The notes beneath the pieces are model-generated. The model saw only the letters and a program-made list of their open reading frames with translations. It had not been told where the DNA came from and did not search any database. A program made the position numbers and the translations under genes. Positions 32,222 to 43,600 of a stretch of 64,000 bases of DNA are shown piece by piece. Numbering within the stretch: the first letter of the stretch is position 1; every line of letters begins with the position of its first letter. The stretch is from Haemaphysalis longicornis (Eukaryota > Arthropoda > Arachnida > Ixodida > Ixodidae). Location: assembly GCA_013339765.2 (NCBI GenBank), contig CM023449.1, forward strand, positions 35,914,353 through 35,978,352, written 5' to 3'.

Positions 32222-33876
32222 AGGCCAACTGCACTCAAATTTTCGACAACGTAAAAATAATGTCACCTAACAGTTCATATAAAAAGGGTGCGAAACTCAA
32301 AATACTGCGCTTCAAACATCAACGCGCGCGACGCAAACGGCTCGCGACATTCGCGTTTTCGGAACCGAAACTGAATAGAAAAGGCGGCCATAGCGGCGGC
32401 CGGACGTGACGTACGCGAGGGAACGGAAGCGACCGCGCCAGAGCCGGCGGCCGCTCAGAGCCGCCTTCAAATACGCGTGGTAGCGCCGCGTTTCGCATTT
32501 TTATTTCCACAGAAGAACTTCCACTAACGTTTGCCCATGATAATGGAGTTGGGCGCAATTCTGGCATCCCGTTGCTATCAATCGAGATGAAGTAGACCGC
32601 CCGACAGTAATTTTTTCCATCATAATAACTGCCGGAATAGCAATTTTTGGCATTGCAAGTAGAAAACGGACCCTGATTTACAAAGCTATTAGCTCGTATA
32701 CGATATCGAAAAGCAGCTTTTATTATAGCCGACCCCTCGCCATCTCTGAACGGAACAAAGCGCACGCGGGCGGCGATAAATCACTATTTCTACTATACAT
32801 TACATGCAAACAGCTTCGTGAATATCGGCCCAGTATTTTTTCCCCTGTGTGCACATCGAGAATCGAATTATAAAAGGGATCTGAAACTATAAGCCCGCCA
32901 CCAGAGCTAAATGACGCACTAAAACACGAAAACACTTCCTATCTACCGCTGTTTTCTACTTTGACCAAAGACAGGTACTGTTGAAAACGTTTTACTTTCA
33001 AATAAACTAAATCTAACGCTCAAAGTAAATACTTCACTTGGGAATCGAACAAAAATATAATCTATTGTTTAGGAGAGAAGCAGCTTAGGTTTCGCACTTC
33101 CCAAATACCACGGCCAATATTTGTGCGCGTGTATTTGTTACTACGAGAAAGGCTGATTTTGGTTTACTTAGCTAGGGAGACAAAAGTCGCACAAATATTT
33201 ATAGCCGCGTGTACAAGAACTCTATTTCGGTCGTAAAACTTTTGGAAATGTCTAAAGGATAGAGGTGGCGTTGGGTCAGCCCAAATGAGGCCAATATTGG
33301 ACGCGGAAGTGCAAGTGGTCAATAATTTATAATATATCTTTTTTTTCTGTGGTAAATGCAATAGGAATGACAAATGTAAGGCAAGTGCTCCTTTCGCGCT
33401 GTTTTTTTTCTTTGAGTAAAAATATTATTTTCAAGTAAAAAGTGTTTTGCTAACTCCAACACATTCGCTAGCGCCTGAATAGGTTTAGGCTTCTAATCAT
33501 TTTTTTTTTTTTGCATCGAGAAAAATGGGGGATATTACTGCCTATGCGGTTAGTTTAAACATTTGATGGCGACGCCGGTACAGCGCGCTGGTGTAGCAGA
33601 GAAACCCCGGGTGAACGCATCCCTGCGCCCGGCGGAGCGCCCTGCAAGTCGCCGGAGAGGCGTGAGCTTCACGGGACAGGTTCCCCAACCTCCGTCACAG
33701 GCCGCTCGGAACTTGTTACGGCGACTCTCCGCCAGGTGCAAACGTCGTCTGCTAGGAGGTACTTTGAACGGCGGTACCTAGCGCTCTCTGTGATTATGAA
33801 GCTAAGGATTTCGCCATGGTGATTTTAAGAGCATAGACTACTTATTTGTACAAAAATTTTTGAGTGCAGTTGGCCT
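32222..33876. mobile_element. TTAA-flanked element, family K4 (1655 bp)
   Basis: Termini AGGCCAACTGCACTCAAA and TTTGAGTGCAGTTGGCCT (33856-33876) are inverted repeats of about 20 bp between TTAA sites (32218-32221, 33877-33880). No transposase frame recognised. Confidence 0.88.
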
Positions 33877-33939
33877 TTAAACCCTAGCAAAAGGCACGAC
33901 AAAACGCCCATTTCAAGGGTGTATAATATTCCTAACTCC

Positions 33940-34052
33940 CTTACACCTTAGCAAGAACGCAAGAAACACCCTTTTACAGGGTGTTCTTTCGTTTATTACT
34001 CCATTTAAAAGGGTGTTTTCTTGTGTTTTTGCTGGAGTGTAAGGGTATTAGT
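33940..34052. repeat. Inverted repeat, arms about 37 nt
   Basis: CTTACACCTTAGCAAGAACG (33940) pairs with TTTTGCTGGAGTGTAAG (34033-34052). The pairing continues inward to ACACCCTTTTA/TAAAAGGGTGT. Confidence 0.75.
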
Positions 34053-34149
34053 TACAGACTAGACAAATAGGGTGTAAATCATATCGCAGTTCAGCTCCGG
34101 CACGCGGGTGACCGGAGAAATGGGTACGGAGTGCCGGTTTGCTCCAGTA

Positions 34150-34158
34150 AGTGTTTAT

Positions 34159-34230
<72 letters not shown>

Positions 34231-34258
34231 CTCTCTCCTCTCTCTCTCTCTCTCTCAA
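34150..34258. repeat. (TC)n microsatellite, possible LINE tail
   Basis: GTGTTTATTCTCTCTC followed by about 100 bases of TC with single-C interruptions. The entry into the array resembles the 3' tails at 25640 and 3919. Confidence 0.85.
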
Positions 34259-34259
34259 C

Positions 34260-37200
34260 AGCCTCGCCCCAGGCTCCGAAAGCTGCAGTAGTCGCCCGCC
34301 ATTTGCCCCATGTGCGAATGACAGGAGACGGAGACTCCTTTGCCCGTACTTCGCCACAAAAGATACACGAGAGCGCCTTAATTTCGAACGCGTTCTTTTA
34401 TTTATCCTTTTTTTTTCGCAGCCCACAAAATGACGTGCACGCTAGGACAACGACGCACCGACTTCTGCCAGTCATCATCTGCGATGTACGAGGGGGTATA
34501 CTGACAAGGGAGAGCGAGTTCGTTCTAAGGCAAAAGGCCCTCAAATATGGGCACATATCTCCACGTAGAGTTGCCGATTACATCTGAGCGGCTCCATTCC
34601 CTACGACAAACACAATCATCACTATCCATTTGGTGGAACAGAACGCTCGCGAGTTAAAGAAAAGGTCATGCCGTACATTGCGGCAACCATAAGGCAACAC
34701 TGTCAATCATACGCTTGGCGATATTGACCAGTACTGCAGTACGTGAACCAGGACACAGTTCAAACGAACGCAATGATCATAATCGCTTTGAGTGAAACCG
34801 CATTGTGACTGCATGCATTCTATCCAAACCATTTCCTATGCAAACGGCAAACGTCTACGTTCCCTAAAGGATCGTCTGCCCTTCGTTATTTGAAGCGAAT
34901 TTCATGTTTTCCGCGCTTGTCTGCGAACTTATAGCTAGTTTTTTCGTTGTGAAGCTCTTTAAACATACGTAATTAAAGCATGTGAACCGGTACCTGAGAA
35001 ATGAGCTTCACACAACAGCTTTACAATCATTAGGAAGCGACCCGAGACATATACAAGCGAGCAGGGCATTGCAGGAGTAAAAACAAGTTAATATCAGATA
35101 GCAAATTAGTACTTTTGGGCGTATACTTAACAAAATTCTGTCACAGCACATCAAAAAGGTTCTTTCCACCCACCTTTAGTCGGGGCACTGGTGAACCATC
35201 ATGCGAATTTGCTCCGAAAAGTCAACGTCGCGTCACGTAAATACGACGCAGACGACCAGCGTCCACAGCGTCGACAGGTCCCGCGTTGAAAAAATGACGC
35301 GTCGTTGGTCCCCCACCTTTGGTGGTGAATGTTATGCCCCTATAATTTCACTGTTCTTCTGCACGTAAAACAGCCAACAGAAGCGTCGCACAAACTGTTC
35401 ACAAACTTTCGGTGAAGGCTGTCTGCTACCCAAGTTGCCCCCAGCCGAAATAATGCGCTCAAAAAATACGTCAAACAACAACAAATAAAATCCACAAAGT
35501 CTGAAATAGAACAATGTTTAATACAAAACATTCGCGCATAATTTGTAAAGCTTCGTGATTTGCTTTGACACCAAGAAGAAAAGACATCGTTGTGTTGTTA
35601 CATGATCTAGGATCGGTTTTTCGCGTTTTCGCAGATTGTCCGAAGTCAACAACATAACTGGCAACATTGAGCGGACTTTTCTTGTGTGGCGCGCATGTTT
35701 GATTCTTTGGTTGTGTTACAGTGAACTAGTTCGCTGTGCTTGAGTGCTCCTGAAAAAGGAACGGTAAAAGCGACGACGCTTACGGTTCCCCCAGTGTTCG
35801 TGGTGCCGTGAGAAAACCTTTACGTCGATGTCATTCCATGCGTTTAATCAAAACCGTCGCAGTGAGCGCCGAAGCGCCTTCGTACGACACAAATGACGTA
35901 CGCTTTTGTTGCATTCTTTTTCATTTTTCTATGAGTCCTCTGACGTTCATTTTCTATTTAAGAATATAGTCTAAGCTAGCCTTTCACTGGTTAGAGTGCA
36001 CGTGCATCTGAAAGCTTGTGGCATGTTGTATCCACCCGCTCGTGCAGTAAGCAAGTTGCACGTCGAAAATTTCTGACGGTTATAACGACCTGTGTATTTA
36101 AAAAAAGACGGGGTCATAGGGGGGGGAATGCGCTCAGAGAGTTTCATATTATACAGTCATGTCCGCAGTGCGAAAATTTTTTTTTTATCAAAAGCAGTTC
36201 TTCGCAATTGCATTTGATCAAACTCCCAGAACATCTTTTCGAGCACTACTAAGGCTTTTCGAGCGCGAAAAATGGCGCCCAGTAAGATTTTTTAACTCTA
36301 AGTATCCGAGTGAATTATCGCTGCTTTACGCGGAGCACAGAGCTTAAAAATTAGGAGACTTAAGCTGATTCGTTCGGGGTGCACAAATAAACCTCGTTCG
36401 GTTCATTTGTGTCTTGAAGCGGGTCCAAATGGGTCTTGTTTGTTGCATTTCACGTGTGTGCATTACACTCGGGATAAACTGCTGCTTATAAAGCGTTCAA
36501 TATATCCCTGCGTGTATGTGTCGCTGCATATATATGGAAGGAGGAGGAAACTTTTTTTGCTGAGCGTGTTGCTTGGTGGAAGCACAAGCCATCTTCGGCA
36601 TCACAGTTCGCACTTTCCCATATATACTATAAAGTGCTGCTCATTCCGCCAGTATGTACACTGCACACTATATTAGTGTAAATCCCTGCTTTATAAAGCA
36701 TAGTCCAATTCACTACCTTAGGCATGTTTGCATCTGTGGATATGTATCACTTCGCTAGCTCTCTTGTGGTTGACCCGCCTTGTGCTTGGGCACTAAAATT
36801 TGCCTAATATGTTGCTCCGTTCTGACATTCTTAAAGTTAAGAACGGCTTTTGTTGCCCATTTTGTTGTCACAGACAATATCGCTGCTCCTGAATGGCTTT
36901 CGTTCCACTGCCCTGATGCAAAGTATTTGGTAACTGCTGCAGAGAAAGTGGAACAAAGCAGACACAAAAATTCTGGATGAGTATCTGGTGTGTTCATCCC
37001 ATCATAATGTGTGGGGGAGAGGTCTTTTAGTCAGTCATGATCCAGGTGACTAATGCACCAGTAAAAAGTACCTCTTAACACTAATTTACAGCTAGTGTAG
37101 CATTTGCCTGTACACTCTACTTACACTACTCCAGTTAGTTTTATTATTCATGGCTGCATCAGAAAACGCAATGAGAGGGGGAAATATATTCAGAAACGGT

Positions 37201-37785
37201 GTGTTTGATGGTGAAGCCTACGTTATCCGAGCCATTACACCTAGCTTGTTACGCCAGGTAGATGTAAAACAAAAAGAAAACGACATGTTGGATGCTGATG
37301 GATGGAAACCTATGCAAGCCTATGCAGCGCGACTTAACCCTAACCAAGGATGGAGAACAGCTTCAAGTCCAGGTCTCGTGCCAAGCAGCCCACACAGAGA
37401 TGACATGTGTGGCAGCCAAGGCCCCGCAAACTTTGAGCAAGGGCAGATGTAAGCACAAGGGTGTAAACACAATTGCATGTTCAAGTAGATTTACATAGCT
37501 GTAATAAATAGTGAAGTCGAATCTGTTTCTAACCCCACTGAAGCCGACCCAGAGGGTAAGAGACAAGCAGAATAAGCACGAGGACACTGATTTGTATCTT
37601 TACAACTTGTTCTGCCAGCAACAGAAAAGGAAACTCGTCAGGTGAAGCAGCAACCGGTGCTGTGTCAAAGCGATAGAAATGTTTCTGAAAAGATCAGAGG
37701 CCCAAGGAAACAAGGCCAACGGTACAAAGTAAAATGGAATGACAGAAAGTGATTGGGCCACATGGAAGTGGCCTGGAGTAGACGA
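34260..37785. other. Long stretch without a recognised gene
   Basis: Short open frames on both strands show no family resemblance, and no terminal or tandem repeats stand out. Splice-bounded short exons cannot be excluded by eye. Confidence 0.35.
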
Positions 37786-37789
37786 AAGT

Positions 37790-39256
37790 GAAAGGGACCA
37801 CGAAGACAAAATTCAACTTTGTTTACAATAATTTGACAGAACTAGCCCTTGGTAACACACTCAGCTGTATTCCAGCGAGCTTTCAAATTTTGCACTATGG
37901 CGATGTAATATGGGCAGGAGTGACACAATATATATCAGCACTAAAAACGTGGTTGAAACTGTGTTAACTGCTTGTTAGCATTCAAGTGATACAAGAAAGT
38001 CATACTGCACTGGATATCAACAATGGGTCCACAGCTACCATTGTCTCCATAAGGAGAGCAGTAAAATACCTATAAGGAAGGGCGTCAGACAAGGAGACAC
38101 AATCTCTCCAATGTTATTCACAGCATGTTTACAAGAAGTATTCAGAACGTTGGATTGGGAACAGGTGGAAGTAAGGGTTAATGGAGAATACCTCAGTAAC
38201 CTCAGATTTGCTGATGACGTTGCCTTGTTAAGTAACTCGGGGGACGAATTGCAAAGCATGCTTTCCGCACTGGGCGAACAGAGTAGAACCATGGGCCTGA
38301 AAATTAATATGCAGAAAACCAAAGCAATGATCAATAACCTTGGTACAGCACAGCGGTTTGAGATAGGTGGCGAGGCCGTGGAAGTGGTAAGCGAATATAT
38401 CTACTTAGGCCAAGTTGTGACCCCGGATCCCAACCATGAGGCAGAGATACTAATTAGAAGGATCAGTATGGGGTGGAGTGCATACGGCAGACATTCTCAG
38501 ATAATGAATGGCAGCCTACCATTGACCCTGAAGAAGAAAGTGTATCACACCTGCATTGTACTCACCTAGGGAGCAGAAACTTGGAGGCTCACGAAGAGGG
38601 TTCAACTTAAATTGAGGACGACTCAGCGCGCAATGGAACGGAAGATGATGGGTGTAACATTAAGGGACAAGAAGAGAGCGGAGTGGATCAGGGAACAAAC
38701 GCGTGTTAAGGACGTATTAGTAGAAATTAAGAAGAACAAATGGACGTGGACAGGGCATGCAATGTGAAGGCAAGATAACCATTGGTCATTAAGGGTAACA
38801 GAGTGGGTCCCTGGAGAAGGCGAGCGTGGCAGGGGGCGGCAGAAAGTTAGGTGGGCAGATGAGATCAAGAGGTTTGCGGGGATAAATTGGTCGCAGTTAG
38901 CACAGGACCGGGATAATTGGAGATCCATGGGAGAGGCCTTTGCCCTGCAGTGGGCGTAGATAGGCTGGTGATGATGATGATACAAGAAAGCGGGACTCGA
39001 GGCCTTACTACAAGCGTGCAGTCACACTTTCTAGCAGTGGCTCAGATCGGCGGCCACCAATCGCGCAGACAAGATTCTGTGGCATCATCGAGAGATTGCC
39101 GGAAAGTGGCTGGGGAGGTGCCACTGCTTCGAATGCTTTCTTCATTACCTCCATTATTTGTTTTAAATTTGAGATAACATTAGCACCGTTGTTATCGAGA
39201 CAAAGCAGTCTTCTTAAATAAACCAAACTTGCATTTTGTCTTCACAGCCCCTTTAA
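37790..39256. mobile_element. TTAA-type MITE, family K1, split by an RTE-clade LINE
   Basis: Left end AAAGGGACCACGAAGACAAA and right end TTTGTCTTCACAGCCCCTTT are inverted (right TTAA 39253-39256). Without the LINE at 38000-38978 the element is about 490 bp and aligns with 482-996. Confidence 0.82.
38000..38978 (+). pseudogene. RTE-clade LINE fragment (reverse transcriptase 3' part)
   Basis: The perfect 12-bp duplication GATACAAGAAAG (37988-37999, 38979-38990) bounds a 5'-truncated element. The frame encodes VRQGDTISPMLFTACLQEVF, then FADDVALLSNS (catalytic Asp pair), SEYIYLGQVVTPD and, past an in-frame stop at 38567, the RTE C-terminal motifs MERKMMGVTLRDKKRAEWI and VRWADEIKRFAGINWSQLAQ. A second stop lies at 38765. 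The 3' end is a TGATGA repeat, as in RTE elements. Not functional. A second 3' copy is at 61154-61538. Confidence 0.93.
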
Positions 39257-39259
39257 GCA

Positions 39260-40560
39260 GAAAAGTACCTGCTGTGGAGGAACGCTAGGAAGTAAGTTGA
39301 ACTCTAACATAACATTATTGAAATGAGTTTTCATTCAAAAAGCAGGACACCCGTTAAAGAGGACAAAGGCACCAAAAGTATTAGGAAGGCAGGAAAAATT
39401 TGGGTGGCCTTGGGTGGAGGTGAGGCAATGAAGGGGTGAGGACAACCGTCTAAAGGTGTGCTATTATCAGAAATACAATGCAAGGAAGCCGGGACAATGC
39501 CACCCCATTATAGCACCAACATCCTTGAGTAATGTCATGAAACTAGCCAGCTTCATCTCAAACACATGCATGAGCACATTGCGGAAGTCTTTCTTCATTT
39601 TTTTGAAAATCTTCAGTCTGAACAACAATGCCAAACTGTTTGCTTACAGGGTCATACCTCTGCAGGGCAACATACAAGGGTGCCTTTGTATACTGGTTTT
39701 CTGACATGTCTGAAAATTCCAGCTGAGCCAAAATGTATGTGGAGTGTGGCGATTCCTACAGGAAGTGAAATTTAAAATGCGAGGCCTGTTGTAGATTGAG
39801 ACGACATCAATGACATTTAACAGCTCCAAGGACACAGCAGAATGCACCCACGGTATATCAAGATGAGGTATACCAAAAAATAGATCAAACCGCAGTTTTG
39901 GGGAACTAAGTATAGTCTCGAGCACAGCGAGTTGACAACCTCTTGTTTGCTCATATAATAGCAGCATTGTTTTCATTATGATGCAATATTTAGCTTCCAC
40001 CCAAAGCAAAGCTCCCCAGCGTCAAAAGGACGTCGCAGTCAAAGGAAGTTTCATCCTGGTAGGAAGCTCTGCTTGCATTTGATCAAGTGCCAATTGCACC
40101 CCAAACAACCATGCTTCTATAGAAGACTTGCCTTGAAGACTTTGGGAAGTGATGTTTTCGAGGCAGCTATTTTTGAAGAAAGAAATCTGGGAAGCGTTTG
40201 CTTTCAGCCAATGCTGCGAGCACACACTCCCCACACCCATTTCAATGAGGTTTTAATAGGGCAAGCAATGTTCAGCACACAACGACATTAGCAAAGCAGG
40301 AACTTATGCTTCGCAGGCATTGTTCATGTCACCACCACACAAGCAACTTCCATCTGTAAGTGAGTCACTATCTGTTGAAATTTTGGCCCTTACAGCTACG
40401 TATGTCCAGAGACGGCTGTTCTAACAGGCATAACCACAGAAGCAAGTATTCAAGCTAATGCAACCATGGCCTATAATAGAATTACCGAGAACGTTGATAT
40501 CATAGAGAAACATACAGTGAAACATAAAAGACAGTGCATAAAAAATGCAAGTCAGCTGTG
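39260..40560. other. Downstream flank of AATF; no confident gene
   Basis: A 122-residue minus-strand frame (40009-39644) has no recognised relative or initiator ATG. T/GT-rich sequence on the minus strand at 40515-40560 fits the downstream element of the AATF poly(A) site. Confidence 0.4.
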
Positions 40561-40566
40561 GCGTCC

Positions 40567-40572
40567 TTTATT
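40567..40572 (-). terminator. AATF: AATF poly(A) signal overlapping the stop codon
   Basis: On the minus strand the stop codon TGA (40574-40572) is followed at once by ATAAAG, so AATAAA begins with the last base of the stop. A T-rich region follows. A 3' UTR of only 10-30 nt would result unless a distal signal is used. Confidence 0.5.
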
Positions 40573-40632
40573 CATGCAGCACTTGGGCCAGCATACTTCT
40601 TTTGTCCAAACAAGCTTCCGAACAGCTCCGTC
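40572..40632 (-). CDS. AATF: AATF last exon
   Basis: Acceptor CTGCTTTCAG ends at 40633. The exon completes a split Lys codon and encodes TELFGSLFGQKKYAGPSAA and TGA. TELFGSLFGQ corresponds to the highly conserved AATF C-terminal motif; the last nine residues are lineage-specific. Confidence 0.93.
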
Positions 40633-43600
40633 CTGAAAGCAGCAGAAACACCAGAATGCAAAACCACTAGAACATCATTCCCAATCACAGTTAAAAAACA
40701 ACAATCACCAAACACTGAGCTCAATACTGCGTACCTGTACTCCTTCCTAGAACTTGCAACAAAACGCACATTATTTGACCCTGAAAGCATTACTATGGTA
40801 CTTGGCAAAGGTAGGTGTCAACATTCACGTGTCTGCAAAATGAGGCATGAGATTGTGATGCTCCTCCCCATCACAATCCTCATAATAGACGTCCTTTCCT
40901 TCCTGTAATTACTAACTGCATTCGAAGACATTGTTAGGCAGCACACTTGGCACACACTATGGGTTACTTTGGAGAGCACTCGTCATCAGCGACCAAAGGA
41001 GAAGGAAGCTTACTTGTGAATTAATTTCACCAGAAGAAATATGCACAGTATACTTTACACAGCAATACGTTTGCTTACTTAGAGCCTGTAGTTATCTGAA
41101 CACAGGCTCTACGATATCTACAATATCTATGATATCTATGATACAGGCTACAATATCTGAAAAGTTCAGATATCACAGCGTGGATATCGTAGCGTATATA
41201 CCATAGCGTGGATACGCTACGGTATTCACTTCGATATCGTAGCATGGATATTGTAGCGCGGATAACGGCAGAGTCCTTCAATGCTTTTCTGGTCACGGAA
41301 CTTCTGCGTAACGGTATGGGAGAGCTTCATATGTTGACCAAAGCTCCCATGCAGTGGCTTGGACGGCTGCAGCAGCATTGGCAGTGCAATGGGTCGCGAT
41401 TTTGCTGTGGTGTTTGTTGTGCGATATATATTTGTTTAGTGTTTACTCATCGTGAGGGGCGAACCACGTAAACTATGATGCCTCAGATATGCTGCGTGCC
41501 TGGTAGCCGCCCTGGCTATCAAAGTACATAGGAAACAGCTCCGCTGTTCTGCTTTCCTACCGACTGCAAATAGCTCGACAGGTAAAAGCGGGCTATTCCA
41601 CGACAGGAGACAGACGCTTTCAGCTTCAAGAACGCGCACGTGTGCGAGAAACGTTTCAACTCCACAGATGTTATTCGAGCCCATGAATTCACAATAAGCG
41701 AGCCAATCTGGGTCTCTCCAGTGCAAGAAGCCCAAGATCCACGTCGCCGCCATCCCCCAGATTTTTTAAAATCTGCCGGCATATCTGATGAAACTGAAGT
41801 CATGGTCGCGCTCGCGAAGAGTAAACCCACCTGCACACCGACATCAGTTGTCGTCGCCTAACAACAATAAAACGGGAGGTACTGACGATTTCAGCTTCAA
41901 GATAAAACGGGAGGTACGTGATAATAAATAAAACGTGATATTTGTACAATGTCTCTCACCTTCCTACATCCATCCCGCTATTGTCACCGACTTATGTAAA
42001 TAAACACTCGTACAGCAAAGCCGAGGTGAGCTTGTGCGGTCTTTTTTGCATGCACTTAGCAGCTGCCTGTTACAGCCAACCAGTGGTCAAAGCTTCCTGT
42101 CATCTGTGTTGTGCACCCAAAATCTGCGGTGGACGCATTTTGATAACCCAACCAGTTACTTTTAGTTCTGAAAAGCTGGGCATGGGTAGCTATGCCTGGA
42201 TGTTTTTTTCCTTCTTTTTTCTTTTAAGGGGGGACTTGGTGCTTAAAAAACAGCTTCCATTAATTGTTCAGTAACCTGTGTGAAACTTGTCAGTCTCGCG
42301 GCTTTTTTTTTTTTTTCACTGATTTCAAATATCGCAGTATTCTTTGAGCCAGTCAATTAGTTAGCAAGATAATTAGAAATAATTATCTATTTTTGGTAAA
42401 ACAATAAACAGAACAGTGTTAGTCATAAAACTGTAATCTTTATATTCTCCAACACTATGAGCTCTGGTGAATGCAATAGAAAAATGGTTTTCTGACACAT
42501 CACTTGGAACTAATTTTACAGCTCAATAAACTTTGGTGGCACCAGTGGCGAGGACCCATTTCAAGTGCCAATTTCAAACACCAAAGTTTAATGAGCTGTA
42601 AAGTTAGTTCCAAGCGGTGCATCAAAATAACCGATTCTCTTAATGGACTCACCAGTGTTCATAGTATTAAAAAATACAAAGACTTTCAGTTTTATGATTA
42701 ACAATGTTTTGTCTATTGTTCCACCAAAAATGGCTAATTATGTCTAGATATCTCGGTATCTATTTACCTACTCAAGGAATAATGGCATATTTGAAATGAG
42801 TGAAAAAAAAAAAAAGCAGCAAGACTGACAAGTTTCACAGAGTTTACTTCACAATTAAAGGAAGCTGTTTTAGGAGCAGTGTCCCCTCTTAACTTTAGTT
42901 GGGCGAGTGGACTCTGCGTGTGAGTTTTTACTAATTAGTCACCTTACATGTGCGCTCAACTTAGCAGTCACCTGAGGCTGTAATATCTACCCCTCATCCA
43001 CTTGCCCATTATGCTGCTTCCATTTCTTACGCGCTTTTTTCTGCTGTCATGCTCACTTTCCAAATGAATTTCTATTACTATGACACGATAGCCTCGCTAT
43101 AAAATCCCGCAGATGCAGCGCTAAACCAATGTGCTAAGAGGCTGGGTTTGTATTCCTATTTTGCTCAGCACAGCAGGTGCAGCCAGGGCTGCACACCACT
43201 TTAAGGGGGGACGTGGCGAGGTGAAACTACGTTGGTTATTTATGGACGAAATGCAATCAAATTAGGAGCATTTATGTAGCTAACTACCCTAATAACAAAG
43301 CTGAATTCAGTTTAAAAAATCTTCTATACTTCTTCAGTTACCTTATTACCTTCACAAAGTCGCCCCTTTATTAATTAACTAATGAGGCAAGAGTTCAACA
43401 AGATGTTTATGTCAATGTGATCAGGAAGGTCCGTTTTGTGCAAGGAAGCTGTTAGATTATTGCTCTATTTCCTTTAGATATCCAGCAAAAAAGAGAGAAG
43501 TTTCACTTTCTTGTTGACATGAAACAATTTCTGATTTTGAAAGGAAGGTGAAACTTTTCTTGTTCTTTTTTACAGTTGAACCTCGTTATAAGAGACATGG

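Noticed and set aside
39644..40009. 122-codon minus-strand frame downstream of AATF
   Set aside because: It starts at TTG, has no recognised relative, and its possible splice sites are weak.
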